Shown: positions 29,421 through 42,424 of the stretch, piece after piece | How positions within the stretch are numbered: the first letter of the stretch is position 1 | Layout: every line of letters starts with the position of its first letter | NCBI GenBank assembly: GCA_028752905.1 | Contig: JAQNBH010000002.1 | Coordinates: forward strand, 38,384,975 to 38,448,974 | Length of the DNA: 64,000 nucleotides | From: Cladorhizidae sp. MBARI D1340-BT2 | Taxonomy: Eukaryota > Porifera > Demospongiae > Poecilosclerida > Cladorhizidae | Direction: 5' to 3' | The notes under the pieces: model-generated | Told to the model about the DNA's origin: nothing | The model's input: the letters and a program-made list of their open reading frames with translations, nothing else | Databases searched by the model: none | Position numbers and translations under genes: made by a program

Positions 29421-30215
29421 TCAGCGAGATCTAGTATTATGTAAAGGGTCCTGTAATGTTTGTTCTCTACATTGTAGGTAAAGGGTCATGCAAATGTTTG
29501 TCTAATGATAGGTAAATGGTCCTGTAAATGTTTGTTCTCTACACTGATAGGTAAAGGGTCCTGTAAATGCTCTCTACACTGACAGGTAAAGGGTCAAGTG
29601 AATGTTTGTTCTCTACACTGATAGGTAAAGGGTCCTGTAAATGTTTGTTCTCTACATAGTAAAGGGGCCTGAAAAAGTTTCCCCCTCTACATTGATAGGT
29701 AAAGGGTCCTGTAATGTTTGTTCTCTACACTGATAGGTAAAGGGTCCTGTAAATGTTTGTTCTCTACATTGATAGGTAAAGGGTCCTGTAAATGTTTGTT
29801 CTGTACACTGATAGGTAAAGGGTCCTGTAAATGTTTGTTCTCTACACTGATAGGTAAAGGGTCAAGTGAATGTTTGTTCTCTACACTGATAGGTAAAGGG
29901 TCAAGTAAATGTTTGTTCCCTACATTGATAGGTAAAGGGTCCTGTAATATTCTCTACACCAATAGGTAAAGGGTCCTGCAATGATTATTATCTACATTGA
30001 TATATAGGTAAAGGGTCAAGTAAATGTTTGTTCTCTACACTGATAGGTAAAGGATCCTGCAATGTTTATTCTCGACATTATCAAGTAAGTGTTTGTTCTC
30101 TACAGTGCTAAGTAAAGGGTCCTGTAATGTTTATTCTCTACATTGATTTATTCTCTATATTGATAGGTGAAGGGTCCGGTATATGTTGGTTCTCTACATT
30201 GATAGTATATCTGTT
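29421..30215. repeat. 39-bp satellite, about 20 copies
   Basis: Units of about 39 bp combine GGTAAAGGGTCCTGTAAATG with TTTGTTCTCTACACTGATA. Some units are truncated or carry CAAGTGAATG. GGTAAAGGGTC also occurs in the spacer at 42990-43040. Confidence 0.93.
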
Positions 30216-30736
30216 CATATATTTACATACAATATATCATATATATATCTTGGGGCAGGGTTCATACTGTGTGGTTCATACTGTGTAGAAGCTGTTGCTT
30301 ATTTAGTAAATCCCGAGTACAGTCATGTTATGTAGTGGTATTCTGTCATGGGGGGAAGGGGTATGTGCGAGGGGGGGAGGGGAATTGATAGATAGATAGA
30401 CACACAATACATAGTTCCTTGAAGATAAATGACCTTGTCTAATGCTCTTTTGTGCTACCAGCTTGGAGAAGAACGAGGCACACTGGTAGTGTTACTGGAG
30501 CTACTGTATAAGCAACCTAGATCGTTTATACCAAGAACCTTCCCAAGAACCTTCCCAAGTAAGTTTTAGCAGATACATAAGTTTTGTAATAATAGTTTTT
30601 TTTGCAACCAATATTTATATATAAAACAATACATATAGGGTAAAGGATCATCATAATGTAATGCCTTTGCAGATACCCAACTGGTGTGAGATCCTTCACT
30701 ACCTTGCAAAAAAAAAGAGCTGGTAGGCCTGCTAAA
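30216..30736. other. Unassigned spacer
   Basis: Contains a duplicated CCTTCCCAAGAA near 30540, a G-rich stretch at 30350-30385 and a (GATA) short run. No gene seen. Confidence 0.5.
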
Positions 30737-31045
30737 GATGGGCTGAACACTAAGAGTAAGTGAAGGTAAGGCTATGAGAGGAGGTTTCTAATAGTTTCCC
30801 CTGAAGATGGGCTGAACACTAAGAGTAAGTGAAGGTAAGGCTATGAGAGGAGGTTTCTAATAGCTTCTCCTGAAGATGGGCTGAACACCAAGAGTAAGTG
30901 AAGGTAAGGCTATGAGAGGAGATTTCTAATAGCTTCCCCTGAAGATGGGGTGAACACTAAGAGTAAGTGAAGGTAAGGCTATGAGAGGAGGTTTCTAACA
31001 GCTTCCCCTGAAGATGGGCTGAACACTAAGAGTGAGGCCACCAGC
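30737..31045. repeat. 69-bp tandem repeat, 4.5 copies
   Basis: GATGGGCTGAACACTAAGAG recurs every 69 bp (30737, 30806, 30875, 30944, 31013), joined by GTGAAGGTAAGGCTATGAG and GAGGTTTCTAATAG. Copies are more than 95 percent alike by eye. Confidence 0.95.
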
Positions 31046-31724
31046 CAGTGCTTGCTGGCATTGGTAGAAAACTGAAGGGAACGGGAAGGCCATGAAGAAG
31101 ATAACATCTTCAGTTATATTGTAAAGAAGTGGCTTGAAACTGTTCATTTAGAGCTGGAAGTGTTTACGACCAAAACATTTGACACATTTGATATTTTCCG
31201 GGATATTTGTGGGTAATAAAATTTGGCAGTTAATAAATTTGGCGGGTAATAAAATTTGGCAGGTGTGCACAGGTGCCTGTGAAGTGGGCTTGGAAAAATA
31301 GGATGTTTATTGCCCCTTGTATACGTTGAGCAATTACAGATTTCTCCATAGCTCACTTTTCTCCCCTATTAGTCTTAGCATCTCTTTATTCCTAATGAAG
31401 GCAAGAGCATCAAGTCAAAATGTCGAGATAGTATAATTCAAGCTGATTATTGAGTTAATTGTAATTTTGTTACGTCAACTGAGGGTATTAAAAAAATCCT
31501 ACCTCTGCTGCCATGCTAGTTGGTGTGCAGTCCTACCTGTACTGCCATGCTAGTTGAGTCCTACCTGTACTGCCATGCTAGTTGGTATATAGTCTAGCAA
31601 CAACAAAGTGGCACTTCACTGTAGCCATTATAAAAGCTCTCTCTTGCACGATTGAAAGTCGACTTAATTGGATCTTTGTTAAGACTACGATATAGTTCAA
31701 AGCACCTTATGCTGTACAGTATAC
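31046..31724. other. Spacer with small repeats
   Basis: Includes three GGTAATAAAATTTGGC-like copies (31205-31262) and three CTACCTGTACTGCCATGCTA-like copies (31498-31590). No gene seen. Confidence 0.6.
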
Positions 31725-32233
31725 TGAGCCATGGACACCAGATGAGAGAGCTCCTTATCTGTACAGCACTGAGTCATGGACACCAGATGAGAGAGCTCCT
31801 TATGCTGTGTAGCACTGAGTCATGGACACCAGATGAGAGAGCTCCTTATGCTGTACAGCACTGAGTCATGGACACCAGATGAGAGAGCTCCTTATGCTGT
31901 ACAGCACTGAGTCATGGACACCAGATGAGAGAGCTCCTTATGCTGTGTAGCACTGAGTCATGGACACCAGATGAGAGAGCTCCTTATGCTGTACAGCACT
32001 GAGTCATGGACACCAGATGAGAGAGCTCCTTATGCTGTACAGCACTGAGTCATGGACACCAGATGAGAGAGCTCCTTATGCTGTGTAGCACTGAGTCATG
32101 GACACCAGATGAGAGAGCTCCTTATGCTGTACAGCACTGATTCATGGACACCAGATGAGAGAGCTCCTTATGCTGTGTAGCACTGAGCCATGGACACCAG
32201 ATGAGAGAGCTCCTTATGCTGTACAGCACTGAG
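31725..32233. repeat. 46-bp satellite, about 11 copies
   Basis: GAGTCATGGACACCAGATGA, GAGAGCTCCTTATGCTG and TACAGCACT repeat with a strict 46-bp period. TACAG and TGTAG variants alternate roughly every third unit, hinting at a higher-order period. Confidence 0.95.
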
Positions 32234-32545
32234 CTAAGCATGTGTCCACCACACAGCTGGTGGCTAAGCATGTGTCCACCACACAGCTGGTGGCTAAGCA
32301 TGTGTCCACCACACAGCTGGTAGCTAAGCATGTGTCCACCACACAGCTGGTGGCTAAGCATGTGTCCACCACACAGCTGGTAGCTAAGCATGTGTCCACC
32401 ACACAGCTGGTGGCTAAGCATGTGTCTACCACACAGCTGGTAGCTAAGCATGTGTCCACCACACAGCTGGTGGCTAAGCATGTGTCTACCACACAGCTGG
32501 TAGCTAAGCATGTGTCCACCACACAGCTGGTAGCTAAGCATGTGT
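32234..32545. repeat. 30-bp satellite, about 10 copies
   Basis: CTAAGCATGTGTCCACC and ACACAGCTGGTGG repeat every 30 bp. It abuts the 46-bp array without spacer and passes into the next array through a shared GTC. Confidence 0.95.
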
Positions 32546-35500
32546 CATTGTCCAAGTCCTAACCCTAGTCATTGTCCAAGCCCTAACCCTAGTCATTGTC
32601 CAAGCCCTAACCCTAGTCATTGTCCAAGCCCTAACCCTAGTCATTGTCCAAGCACTAACACTAGTCATTGTCCTAGTCCTAACCCTAGTCATTGTCCAAG
32701 CCTTAACACTAGTCATTGTCCTAGTCCTAACCCTAGTCATTGTCCAAGCCCTAACACTAGTCATTGTCCAAGCCTTAACACTAGTCATTGTCCAAGCCCT
32801 AACCCTAGTCATTGTCCAAGCCCTAACCCTAGTCATAGTCCAAGCCCTAACTCCAGTTATTGTCCAAGCCCTAACCCTAGTCATTGTCCAAGCCTTAACA
32901 CTAGTCATTGTCCAAGCCTTAACACTAGTCATTGTCCTAGTCCTAACCCTAGTCATTGTCCAAGCCCTAACCCTAGTCATTGTCCAAGCCCTAACCCTAG
33001 TCATTGTCCAAGCACTAACACTAGTCATTGTCCAAGCTCTAACCCTAGTCATTGTCCAAGCCCTAACCCTAGTCATTGTCCAAGCCCTAACCCTAGTCAT
33101 TGTCCAAGCCTTAACACTAGTCATTGTCCAAGCCCTAACCCTAGTCATTGTCCAAGCCCTAACCCTAGTCATAATCCAAGCCCTAACTCCAGTCATTGTC
33201 CAAGCCCTAACCCTAGTCATTGTCCAAGCACTAACCCTAGTCATTGTCCAAGCCCTAACCCTAGTCATTGTCCAAGCCCTAACCCTAGTCATTGTCCAAG
33301 CCCTAACCCTATCATTGTCCAAGCCCTAATCCTAGTCATTGTCCAAGCCCTAACCCTATTCATTGTCCAAGCCCTAACCATAGTCATTCTCCAAGCCCTA
33401 ACCCTAGTCATTGTCCAAGCCCTAACCCTATCATTGTCCAAGCCCTAATCCTAGTCATTGTCCAAGTCCTAACCCTATTCATTGTCCAAGCCCTAACCAT
33501 AGTCATTCTCCTAGCCCTAACCCTAGTCATTGTCCAAGCCCTAACCCTAGTCATTGTCCAAGCACTAACCCTAGTCATTGTCCAAGCCCTAACCCTAGTC
33601 ATTGTCCAAGCCCTAACCCTAGTCATTGTCCAAGCCCTAACCCTAGTCATTGTCCAAGCCCTAACCCTAGTCATTGTCCAAGCCCTAACCCTAGTCATTG
33701 TCCAAGCCCTAACCCTAGTCATTGTCCAAGCACTAACCCTAGTCATTGTCCAAGCCCTAACCCTAGTCATTGTCCAAGCCCTAACCCTAGTCATTGTCCA
33801 AGCCCTAACCCTAGTCATTGTCCAAGCCCTAACCCTATCATTGTACAAGCCCTAATCCTAGTCATTGTCCAAGCCCTAACCCTATTCATTGTCCAAGCCC
33901 TAACCATAGTCATTCTCCAAGCCCTAACCCTAGTCATTGTCCAAGCCCTAACCCTAGTCATTGTCCAAGCCCTAACCCCAGTCATTGTCCAAGCCCTAAC
34001 ACTAGTCATTGTCCAAGCCCTAACACTAGTCATTGTCCAAGCCCTAACCCTAGTCATTGTCCTAGTCCTAACCCTAGTCATTGTCCAAGCTCTAACTCTA
34101 GTCATTGTCCAAGCCCTAACCCTAGTCATTGTCCAAGCCCTAACCCTAGTCATTGTCCAAGCCTTAATACTAGTCATTGTCCAAGCCCTAACGCTAGTCA
34201 TTGTCCAAGCCCTAACCCTAGTCATAGTCCAAGCCCTAACTCCAGTCATTGTCCAAGCCCTAACCCTAGTCATTGTCCAAGCCCTAACCCTAGTCATTGT
34301 CCAAGCCCAAACCCTAGTCATTGTCCAAGCCATAACCCTAGTCATTGTCCAAGCCCTAACACTAGTCATTGTCCTAGTCCTAACCGTAGTCATTGTCCAA
34401 GTCCTAACCCTAGTCATTGTCCAAGCCCTAACACTAGTCATTGTCTAAGCCCTAACCCTAGTCATTGTCCAAGCCCTAACCCTAGTCATTGTCCAAGTCC
34501 TAACCCTAGTCATTGTCCAAGCCCTAACCCTAGTCATGATCCAGGCTCTAACCCTAGTCATTGTCCAAGCCCTAACACTAGTCATTGTCCAAGCCCTAAC
34601 CCTAGTCTTTGTCCAAGCCCTAACCCTAGTCATTGTCCAAGCCCTAACCCTAGTCATTGTCCAAGCCCTAACCCTAGTCATTGTCCAAGCCCTAACACTA
34701 GTAATTTTCCAAGCCCTAACCCTTGTCATTGTCCAAGCCCTAACCCTTGTCATTGTCCAAGCCCTAACACTAGTCATTGTCCAACCCTAATTGTCCAAGA
34801 CCTAACCCTAGTCATTGTCTAAGCCCTAACCCTAATCATTGTCCAAGCCCTAACCCTAATCATAATCCAAGCCCTAACCCTAGTCATTGTCCAAGCCCTA
34901 ACCCTTGTCATTGTCCAAGCCCTAACCCTAGTCATTGTCCAAGCCCTAACCCTAGTCATTGTCCAAGCCCTAACCCTAGTCATTGTCCAAACCCTAACCC
35001 TAGTCATTGTCCTATCCCTAACCCTAGTCATTGTCCAAGCCCTAACCCTAGTCATTGTCCAAGCCCTAACACTAGTAATTTTCCAAGCCCTAACCCTTGT
35101 CATTGTCCAAGCCCTAACCCTAGTCATTGTCCAAGCCCTAACACTAGTCATTGTCCTAGCCCTAACCCTAGTTATGGTCCAAGGACTAACCATAATTGTC
35201 CAAGACCTAACCCTAGTCATTGTCTAAGCCCTAACCCTAATCATTGTCCAAGCCCTAACCCTAGTCATAATCCAAGCCCTAACCCTAGTCATTGTCCAAG
35301 CCCTAACCTTCGTCATTGTCCAAGCCCTAACCCTAGTCATTGTCCAAGCCCTAACCCTAGTCATTGTCCTAGTCCTAACCCTAGTCATTGTCCAAGCCCT
35401 AACCCTAGTCATTGTCCAAGCCCTAACCCTAGTCATTGTCCAAGCACTAACACTAGTCATTGTCCAAGCTCTAACCCTAGTCATTGTCCAAGCCCTAACC

Positions 35501-38500
35501 CTAGTCATTGTCCAAGCCCTAACCCTAGTCATTGTCCAAGCCTTAACACTAGTCATTGTCCAAGCCCTAACCCTAGTCATTGTCCAAGCCCTAACCCTAG
35601 TCATAATCCAAGCCCTAACTCCAGTCATTGTCCAAGCCCTAACCCTAGTCATTGTCCAAGCACTAACCCTAGTCATTGTCCAAGCCCTAACCCTAGTCAT
35701 TGTCCAAGCCCTAACCCTAGTCATTGTCCAAGCCCTAACCCTATCATTGTCCAAGCCCTAATCCTAGTCATTGTCCAAGCCCTAACCCTATTCATTGTCC
35801 AAGCCCTAACCATAGTCATTCTCCAAGCCCTAACCCTAGTCATTGTCCAAGCCCTAACCCTATCATTGTCCAAGCCCTAATCCTAGTCATTGTCCAAGTC
35901 CTAACCCTATTCATTGTCCAAGCCCTAACCATAGTCATTCTCCTAGCCCTAACCCTAGTCATTGTCCAAGCCCTAACCCTAGTCATTGTCCAAGCACTAA
36001 CCCTAGTCATTGTCCAAGCCCTAACCCTAGTCATTGTCCAAGCCCTAACCCTAGTCATTGTCCAAGCCCTAACCCTAGTCATTGTCCAAGCCCTAACCCT
36101 AGTCATTGTCCAAGCCCTAACCCTAGTCATTGTCCAAGCCCTAACCCTAGTCATTGTCCAAGCACTAACCCTAGTCATTGTCCAAGCCCTAACCCTAGTC
36201 ATTGTCCAAGCCCTAACCCTAGTCATTGTCCAAGCCCTAACCCTAGTCATTGTCCAAGCCCTAACCCTATCATTGTACAAGCCCTAATCCTAGTCATTGT
36301 CCAAGCCCTAACCCTATTCATTGTCCAAGCCCTAACCATAGTCATTCTCCAAGCCCTAACCCTAGTCATTGTCCAAGCCCTAACCCCAGTCATTGTCCAA
36401 GCCCTAACACTAGTCATTGTCCAAGCCCTAACACTAGTCATTGTCCAAGCCCTAACCCTAGTCATTGTCCTAGTCCTAACCCTAGTCATTGTCCAAGCTC
36501 TAACTCTAGTCATTGTCCAAGCCCTAACCCTAGTCATTGTCCAAGCCCTAACCCTAGTCATTGTCCAAGCCTTAATACTAGTCATTGTCCAAGCCCTAAC
36601 GCTAGTCATTGTCCAAGCCCTAACCCTAGTCATAGTCCAAGCCCTAACTCCAGTCATTGTCCAAGCCCTAACCCTAGTCATTGTCCAAGCCCTAACCCTA
36701 GTCATTGTCCAAGCCCAAACCCTAGTCATTGTCCAAGCCATAACCCTAGTCATTGTCCAAGCCCTAACACTAGTCATTGTCCTAGTCCTAACCGTAGTCA
36801 TTGTCCAAGTCCTAACCCTAGTCATTGTCCAAGCCCTAACACTAGTCATTGTCTAAGCCCTAACCCTAGTCATTGTCCAAGCCCTAACCCTAGTCATTGT
36901 CCAAGTCCTAACCCTAGTCATTGTCCAAGCCCTAACCCTAGTCATGATCCAGGCTCTAACCCTAGTCATTGTCCAAGCCCTAACACTAGTCATTGTCCAA
37001 GCCCTAACCCTAGTCTTTGTCCAAGCCCTAACCCTAGTCATTGTCCAAGCCCTAACCCTAGTCATTGTCCAAGCCCTAACCCTAGTCATTGTCCAAGCCC
37101 TAACACTAGTAATTTTCCAAGCCCTAACCCTTGTCATTGTCCAAGCCCTAACCCTTGTCATTGTCCAAGCCCTAACACTAGTCATTGTCCAACCCTAATT
37201 GTCCAAGACCTAACCCTAGTCATTGTCTAAGCCCTAACCCTAATCATTGTCCAAGCCCTAACCCTAATCATAATCCAAGCCCTAACCCTAGTCATTGTCC
37301 AAGCCCTAACCCTTGTCATTGTCCAAGCCCTAACCCTAGTCATTGTCCAAGCCCTAACCCTAGTCATTGTCCAAGCCCTAACCCTAGTCATTGTCCAAAC
37401 CCTAACCCTAGTCATTGTCCTATCCCTAACCCTAGTCATTGTCCAAGCCCTAACCCTAGTCATTGTCCAAGCCCTAACACTAGTAATTTTCCAAGCCCTA
37501 ACCCTTGTCATTGTCCAAGCCCTAACCCTAGTCATTGTCCAAGCCCTAACACTAGTCATTGTCCTAGCCCTAACCCTAGTTATGGTCCAAGGACTAACCA
37601 TAATTGTCCAAGACCTAACCCTAGTCATTGTCTAAGCCCTAACCCTAATCATTGTCCAAGCCCTAACCCTAGTCATAATCCAAGCCCTAACCCTAGTCAT
37701 TGTCCAAGCCCTAACCTTCGTCATTGTCCAAGCCCTAACCCTAGTCATTGTCCAAGCCCTAACCCTAGTCATTGTCCAAGCCCTAACCCTAGTCATTGTC
37801 CAAGCCCTAACCCTAGTCATTGTCCAAGCCCTAACACTAGTAATTTTCCAAGCCCTAACCCTTGTCATTGTCCAAGCCCTAACCCTAGTCATTGTCCAAG
37901 CCCTAACACTAGTCATTGTCCAAGCACTAACCCTAATTGTCCAAGACCTAACCCTAGTCATTGTCTATGCCATAACCCTAATCATTGTCCAAGCCCTAAC
38001 CCTAGTCAAAATCCAAGCCCTAACCCTAGTCATAGTTCAAGCCCTAACCCTAGTCATTGTCCAAGCCCTAACCCTAGTCATTGTCCAAGCCCTAACCCTA
38101 GTCATTGTCCAAGCCCTAACCCTAGTCATTGTCCAAGCCCTAACACTAGTAATTTTCCAAGCCCTAACCCTTGTCATTGTCCAAGCCCTAACCCTAGTCA
38201 TTGTCCAAGCCCTAACCCTAGTCATTGTCCAAGCTCTAACACTAGTCATTGTCCAAGACCTAACCCTAGTCATTGTCTAAGCCCTAACCCTGATCATTGT
38301 CCAAGCCCTAACCTTAGTCATAATCCAAGCCCTAACCATAGTCATTGTCCAAGCCCTAACCCTTGTCATTGTCCAAGCCCTAACCCTAGTCATTGTCCAA
38401 GCCCTAACCCTAGTCATTGTCCAAGCCCTAACCCTAGTCATTGTCCAAGCGCTAACACTAGTCATTGTCCAAGACCTAACCCTAGTCATTGTCCAAGCCC

Positions 38501-41500
38501 TAACCCTAGTCATTGTCCAAGCCCTAACCCTAGTCATTGTCCAAGCCCTAACCATAGTCATAGTCCAAGCGCTAACCCTAGTCATTGTCCAAGCCCTAAC
38601 ACTAGTCATTGTCCAAGACCTAACCCTAGTCATTGTCTAAGCCCTTACCCTAATCATTGTCCAAACCTTAACCCTAGTCATAATCCAAGCCCTAACCCTA
38701 GTCATTGTCCAAGCCCTAACCCTTGTCATTGTCCAAGCCCTAACCCTAGTCATTGTCCAAGCCCTAACCCTAGTCATTGTCCAAGCCCTAACCCTAGTCA
38801 TTGTCCAAGCCCTAACCCTAGTCATTGTCCAAGCCCTAACACTAGTAATTTTCCAAGCCCTAACCCTTGTCATTGTCCAAGCCCTAACCCTAGTCATTGT
38901 CCAAGCCCTAACACTAGTCATTGTCCAAGCACTAACCCTAATTGTCCAAGACCTAACCCTAGTCATTGTCTAAGCCCTAACCCTAATCATTGTCCAAGCC
39001 CTAACCCTAGTCATAATCCAAGCCCTAACCCTAGTCATTGTCCAAGCCCTAACCCTTGTCATTGTCCAAGCCCTAACCCTAGTCATTGTCCAAGCCCTAA
39101 CCCTAGTCATTGTCCAAGACCTAACCCTAGTCATTCTGTAATCCCTAACGCTAATCATTGTCCAAGCGCCCTAACCCTAGTCATAATCCAAGCCCTAACC
39201 CTAGTCATTGTCCAAGCCCTAACCCTAGTCATTGTCTAAGCCCTAACAGTGAGTAACCCTAATCATTGTCCAAGCCCTAACCCTAGTCATAATCCAAGCC
39301 CTAACCCTAGTCATTGTCCAAGCCCTAACCCTTGTTATTGTCCAAGCCCTAACCCTAGTCATTGTCCAAGCCCTAACCCTAGTCATTGTCCAAGCCCTAA
39401 CCATAGTCATTGTCCAAGCCCTAACCCTAGTCATTGTCCAAGCCCTAACACTAGTAATTTTCCAAGCCCTAACCCTTGTCATTGTCCAAGCCATAACCCT
39501 AGTCATTGTCCAAGCCCTAACACTAGTCATTGTCCAAGCACTAACCCTAATTGTCCAAGACCTAACCCTAGTCATTGTCTAAGCCCTGACCCTAATCATT
39601 GTCCAAGCCCTAACCCTAGTCATAATCCAAGCCCTAACCCTAGTCATTGTCCAAGCCCTAACCCTTGTCATTGTCCAAGCCCTAATCCTAGTCATTGTCC
39701 AAGCCCTAACCCTAGTCATTGTCCAAGCCCTAACCCTAGTCATTGTCCAAGCTCTAACCCTAGTCATTGTCCAAGCCCTAACACTAGTAATTTTCCAAGC
39801 CCTAACCCTTGTCATTGTCCAAGCCCTAACCCTAGTCATTGTCCAAGCCCTAACACTAGTCATTGTCCAAGCACTAACCCTAGTCATTGTCTAAGCCCTA
39901 ACCCTAATCATTGTCCAAGCCCTAACCCTAGTTATAATCCAAGCCCTAACCCTAGTCATTGTCCAAGCCCTAACCCTTGTCATTGTCCAAGCCCTAACCC
40001 TAGTCATTGTCCAAGCCCTAACCCTAGTCATTGTCCAAGCCCTAACCCTAGTCATTGTCCAAGCCCTAACCCTAATCATTGTCCAAGTCCTAACCCTAGT
40101 CATTGTCCAAGCCCTAACCCTTGTCATTGTCCAAGCTCTAACCCTAGTCATAATCCAAGCCCTAACCCTAGTCATTGTCCAAGCCTTAACCCTTGTCATT
40201 GTCCAAGCCCTAACCCTAGTCATTTTCCAAGCCCTAACCCTAGTCATTGTCCAAGCCCTAACCCTAGTCATTGTCCAAGCCCTAACCCTAGTCATTGTCC
40301 AAGCCCTAACACTAGTAATTTTCCAAGCCCTAACCCTTGTCATTGTCCAAGCCCTAACACTAGTCATTGTCCAAGCACTAACCATAATTGTCCAAGACCT
40401 AACCCTAGTCATTGTCTAAGCCCTAACCCTAATCATTGTCCAAGCCCTAACCCTAGTTATAATCCAAGCCCTAACCCTAGTCATTGTCCAAGCCCTAACC
40501 TTCGTCATTGTCCAAGCCCTAACCCTAGTCATTGTCCAAGCCCTAACCCTAGTCATTGTCCATGCCCTAACCCTAGTCATTGTCCAAGCCCTAACCCTAG
40601 TCATTGTCCAAGCCCTAACACTAGTAATTTTCCAAGCCCTAACCCTTGTCATTCTCCAAGCCCTAACCCTAGTCATTGTCCAAGCCCTGACCCTAGTCAT
40701 TGTCCAAGCCCTAACCCTAGTCATTGTCCAAGCCATAACCCTAGTCATTGTCCAAGCCCTAACCCTAGTCATTGTCCAAGCCCTAACACTAGTCATTGTC
40801 CAAGCCCTAGTCATTGTCCAAGCCCTAACCCTAGTCATTGTCCAAGCCCTAACCCTAGTCATTGTCCAAGCCCTAACACTAGTCATTGTCCAAGCCCTAA
40901 CACTAGTAATTTTCCAAGCCCTAACCCTTGTCATTGTCCAAGCCCTAACCCTAGTCATTGTCCAAGCTCTAACCCTAGTCATTGTCCAAGCCCTAACCCT
41001 AGTCATTGTCCAAGCCCTAACACTAGTAATTTTCCAAGCCCTAACCCTTGTCATTGTCCAAGCCCTAACCCTAGTCATTGTCCAAGCCCTAACACTAGTC
41101 ATTGTCCTAGCCCTAACCCTAGTTATGGTCCAAGCACTAACCCTAATTGTCCAAGACCGAACCCTAGTCATTGTCTAAGCCCTAACCCTAATCATTGTCC
41201 AAGCCCTAACCCTAGTCATAATCCAAGCCCTAACCCTAGTCATTGTCCAAGCCCTAACCTTCGTCATTGTCCAAGCCCTAACCCTAGTCATTGTCCAAGC
41301 CATAACCCTAGTCATTGTCCAAGCCCTAACCCTAGTCATTGTCCAAGCCCTAACCCTAGTCATTGTCCAAGCCCTAACACTAGTAATTTTCCAAGCCCTA
41401 ACACTTGTCATTGTCCAAGCCCTAACCCTAGTCATTGTCCAAGCCCTAACACTAGTCATTGTCCAAGCACTAACCCTAATTGTCCAAGACCTAACCCTAG

Positions 41501-42012
41501 TCATTGTCTAAGCCCTAACCTAATCATTGTCCAAGCCCTAACCCTAGTCATAATCCAAGCCCTAACCCTAGTCATTGTCCAAGCCCTAACCCTAGTCATT
41601 GTCCAAGCCCTAACCCTAGTCATTGTCCAAGCCCTAACCCTAGTCATTGTCCAAGCCCTAACACTAGTCATTGTCCAAGCCCTAGTCATTGTCCAAGCCC
41701 TAACCCTAGTCATTGTCCAAGCCCTAACCCTAGTCATTGTCCAAGCCCTAACACTAGTCATTGTCCAAGCCCTAACACTAGTAATTTTCCAAGCCCTAAC
41801 CCTTGTCATTGTCCAAGCCCTAACCCTAGTCATTGTCCAAGCCCTAACCCTAGTCATTGTCCAAGCCCTAACACTAGTAATTTTCCAAGCCCTAACCCTT
41901 GTCATTGTCCAAGCCCTAACCCTAGTCATTGTCCAAGCCCTAACACTAGTCATTGTCAAAGACCTAACCCTAGTCATTGTCTAAGCCCTAACCCTAATCA
42001 TTGTCCAAGCCC
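32546..42012. repeat. 24-bp telomere-like satellite, about 390 copies
   Basis: The monomer is TCATTGTCCAAG followed by CCCTAACCCTAG. The second half is two CCCTAA hexamers, the animal telomere repeat, with one terminal change. Most copies are 0-2 substitutions from consensus. Occasional 22-23-bp units shift the phase. A 2.43-kb block starting near 33000 is repeated almost exactly from about 35430 (second copy 24 bp shorter). From about 37200 to 41980 a marker pair (CCAAGACCTAACC then GTCTAAGCCC) recurs every 310-360 bp or multiples, a higher-order unit of 13-15 monomers. The C-rich strand is the plus strand throughout. Very long open frames on both strands are artefacts of a stop-free 24-bp unit. 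Confidence 0.98.
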
Positions 42013-42424
42013 TGACTTCCTGAGCTCTATGAGCGTATAAGCTTGGACTAGCACGTGCAGATTGATATAGTGCATTTCCCCCGCCTCTATCCAATTGCCG
42101 TGGATGAATTGCCGTGGATGTAGCTTAGCTATGGACTTTTAGGATTAAGAATATTTTGGGGTGTGTGCCTAAATGTCTACGCAATATTTTTATTGAAACA
42201 ACCACACCTTACCTAGTCCATGCTACACCTTACCTAGTCCATACTGTACCTTACCTAATCCATGCTATATCTTACCTAATCCATCCATGAGTGTTAAAAA
42301 CAATAATTTCTATTATATTATAATAAAAACTAACAGCCTAACTAGTTGTGGTAGCTAGTGTGGCTATAGTTATGACAGCTAGCAAGATTATAGCTATTCA
42401 CTATGACTAGGGCTAGGGCTAGGG
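42013..42424. other. Spacer with ~21-bp repeat and a TAGGGC triplet
   Basis: Four copies of ACACCTTACCTAGTCCATGC-like sequence lie at 42204-42292. ACTAGGGCTAGGGCTAGGGA at 42405-42424 holds three TAGGGC units in the orientation opposite to the telomere-like array. No gene seen. Confidence 0.7.

Noticed and set aside
39249..41984. 911-codon open frame with an HCPSPNPS repeat, and the 684- and 367-codon frames before it
   Set aside because: The 24-bp unit has no stop in several frames on both strands, so long frames are automatic. Frames start and stop wherever a 22-23-bp unit shifts the phase. No start context or flanking coding sequence exists.
32546..42012. A true chromosome end
   Set aside because: The hexamers are interrupted every 12 bases by a fixed 12-mer and the array is flanked on both sides by other DNA, so it is at most telomere-derived or subtelomeric.
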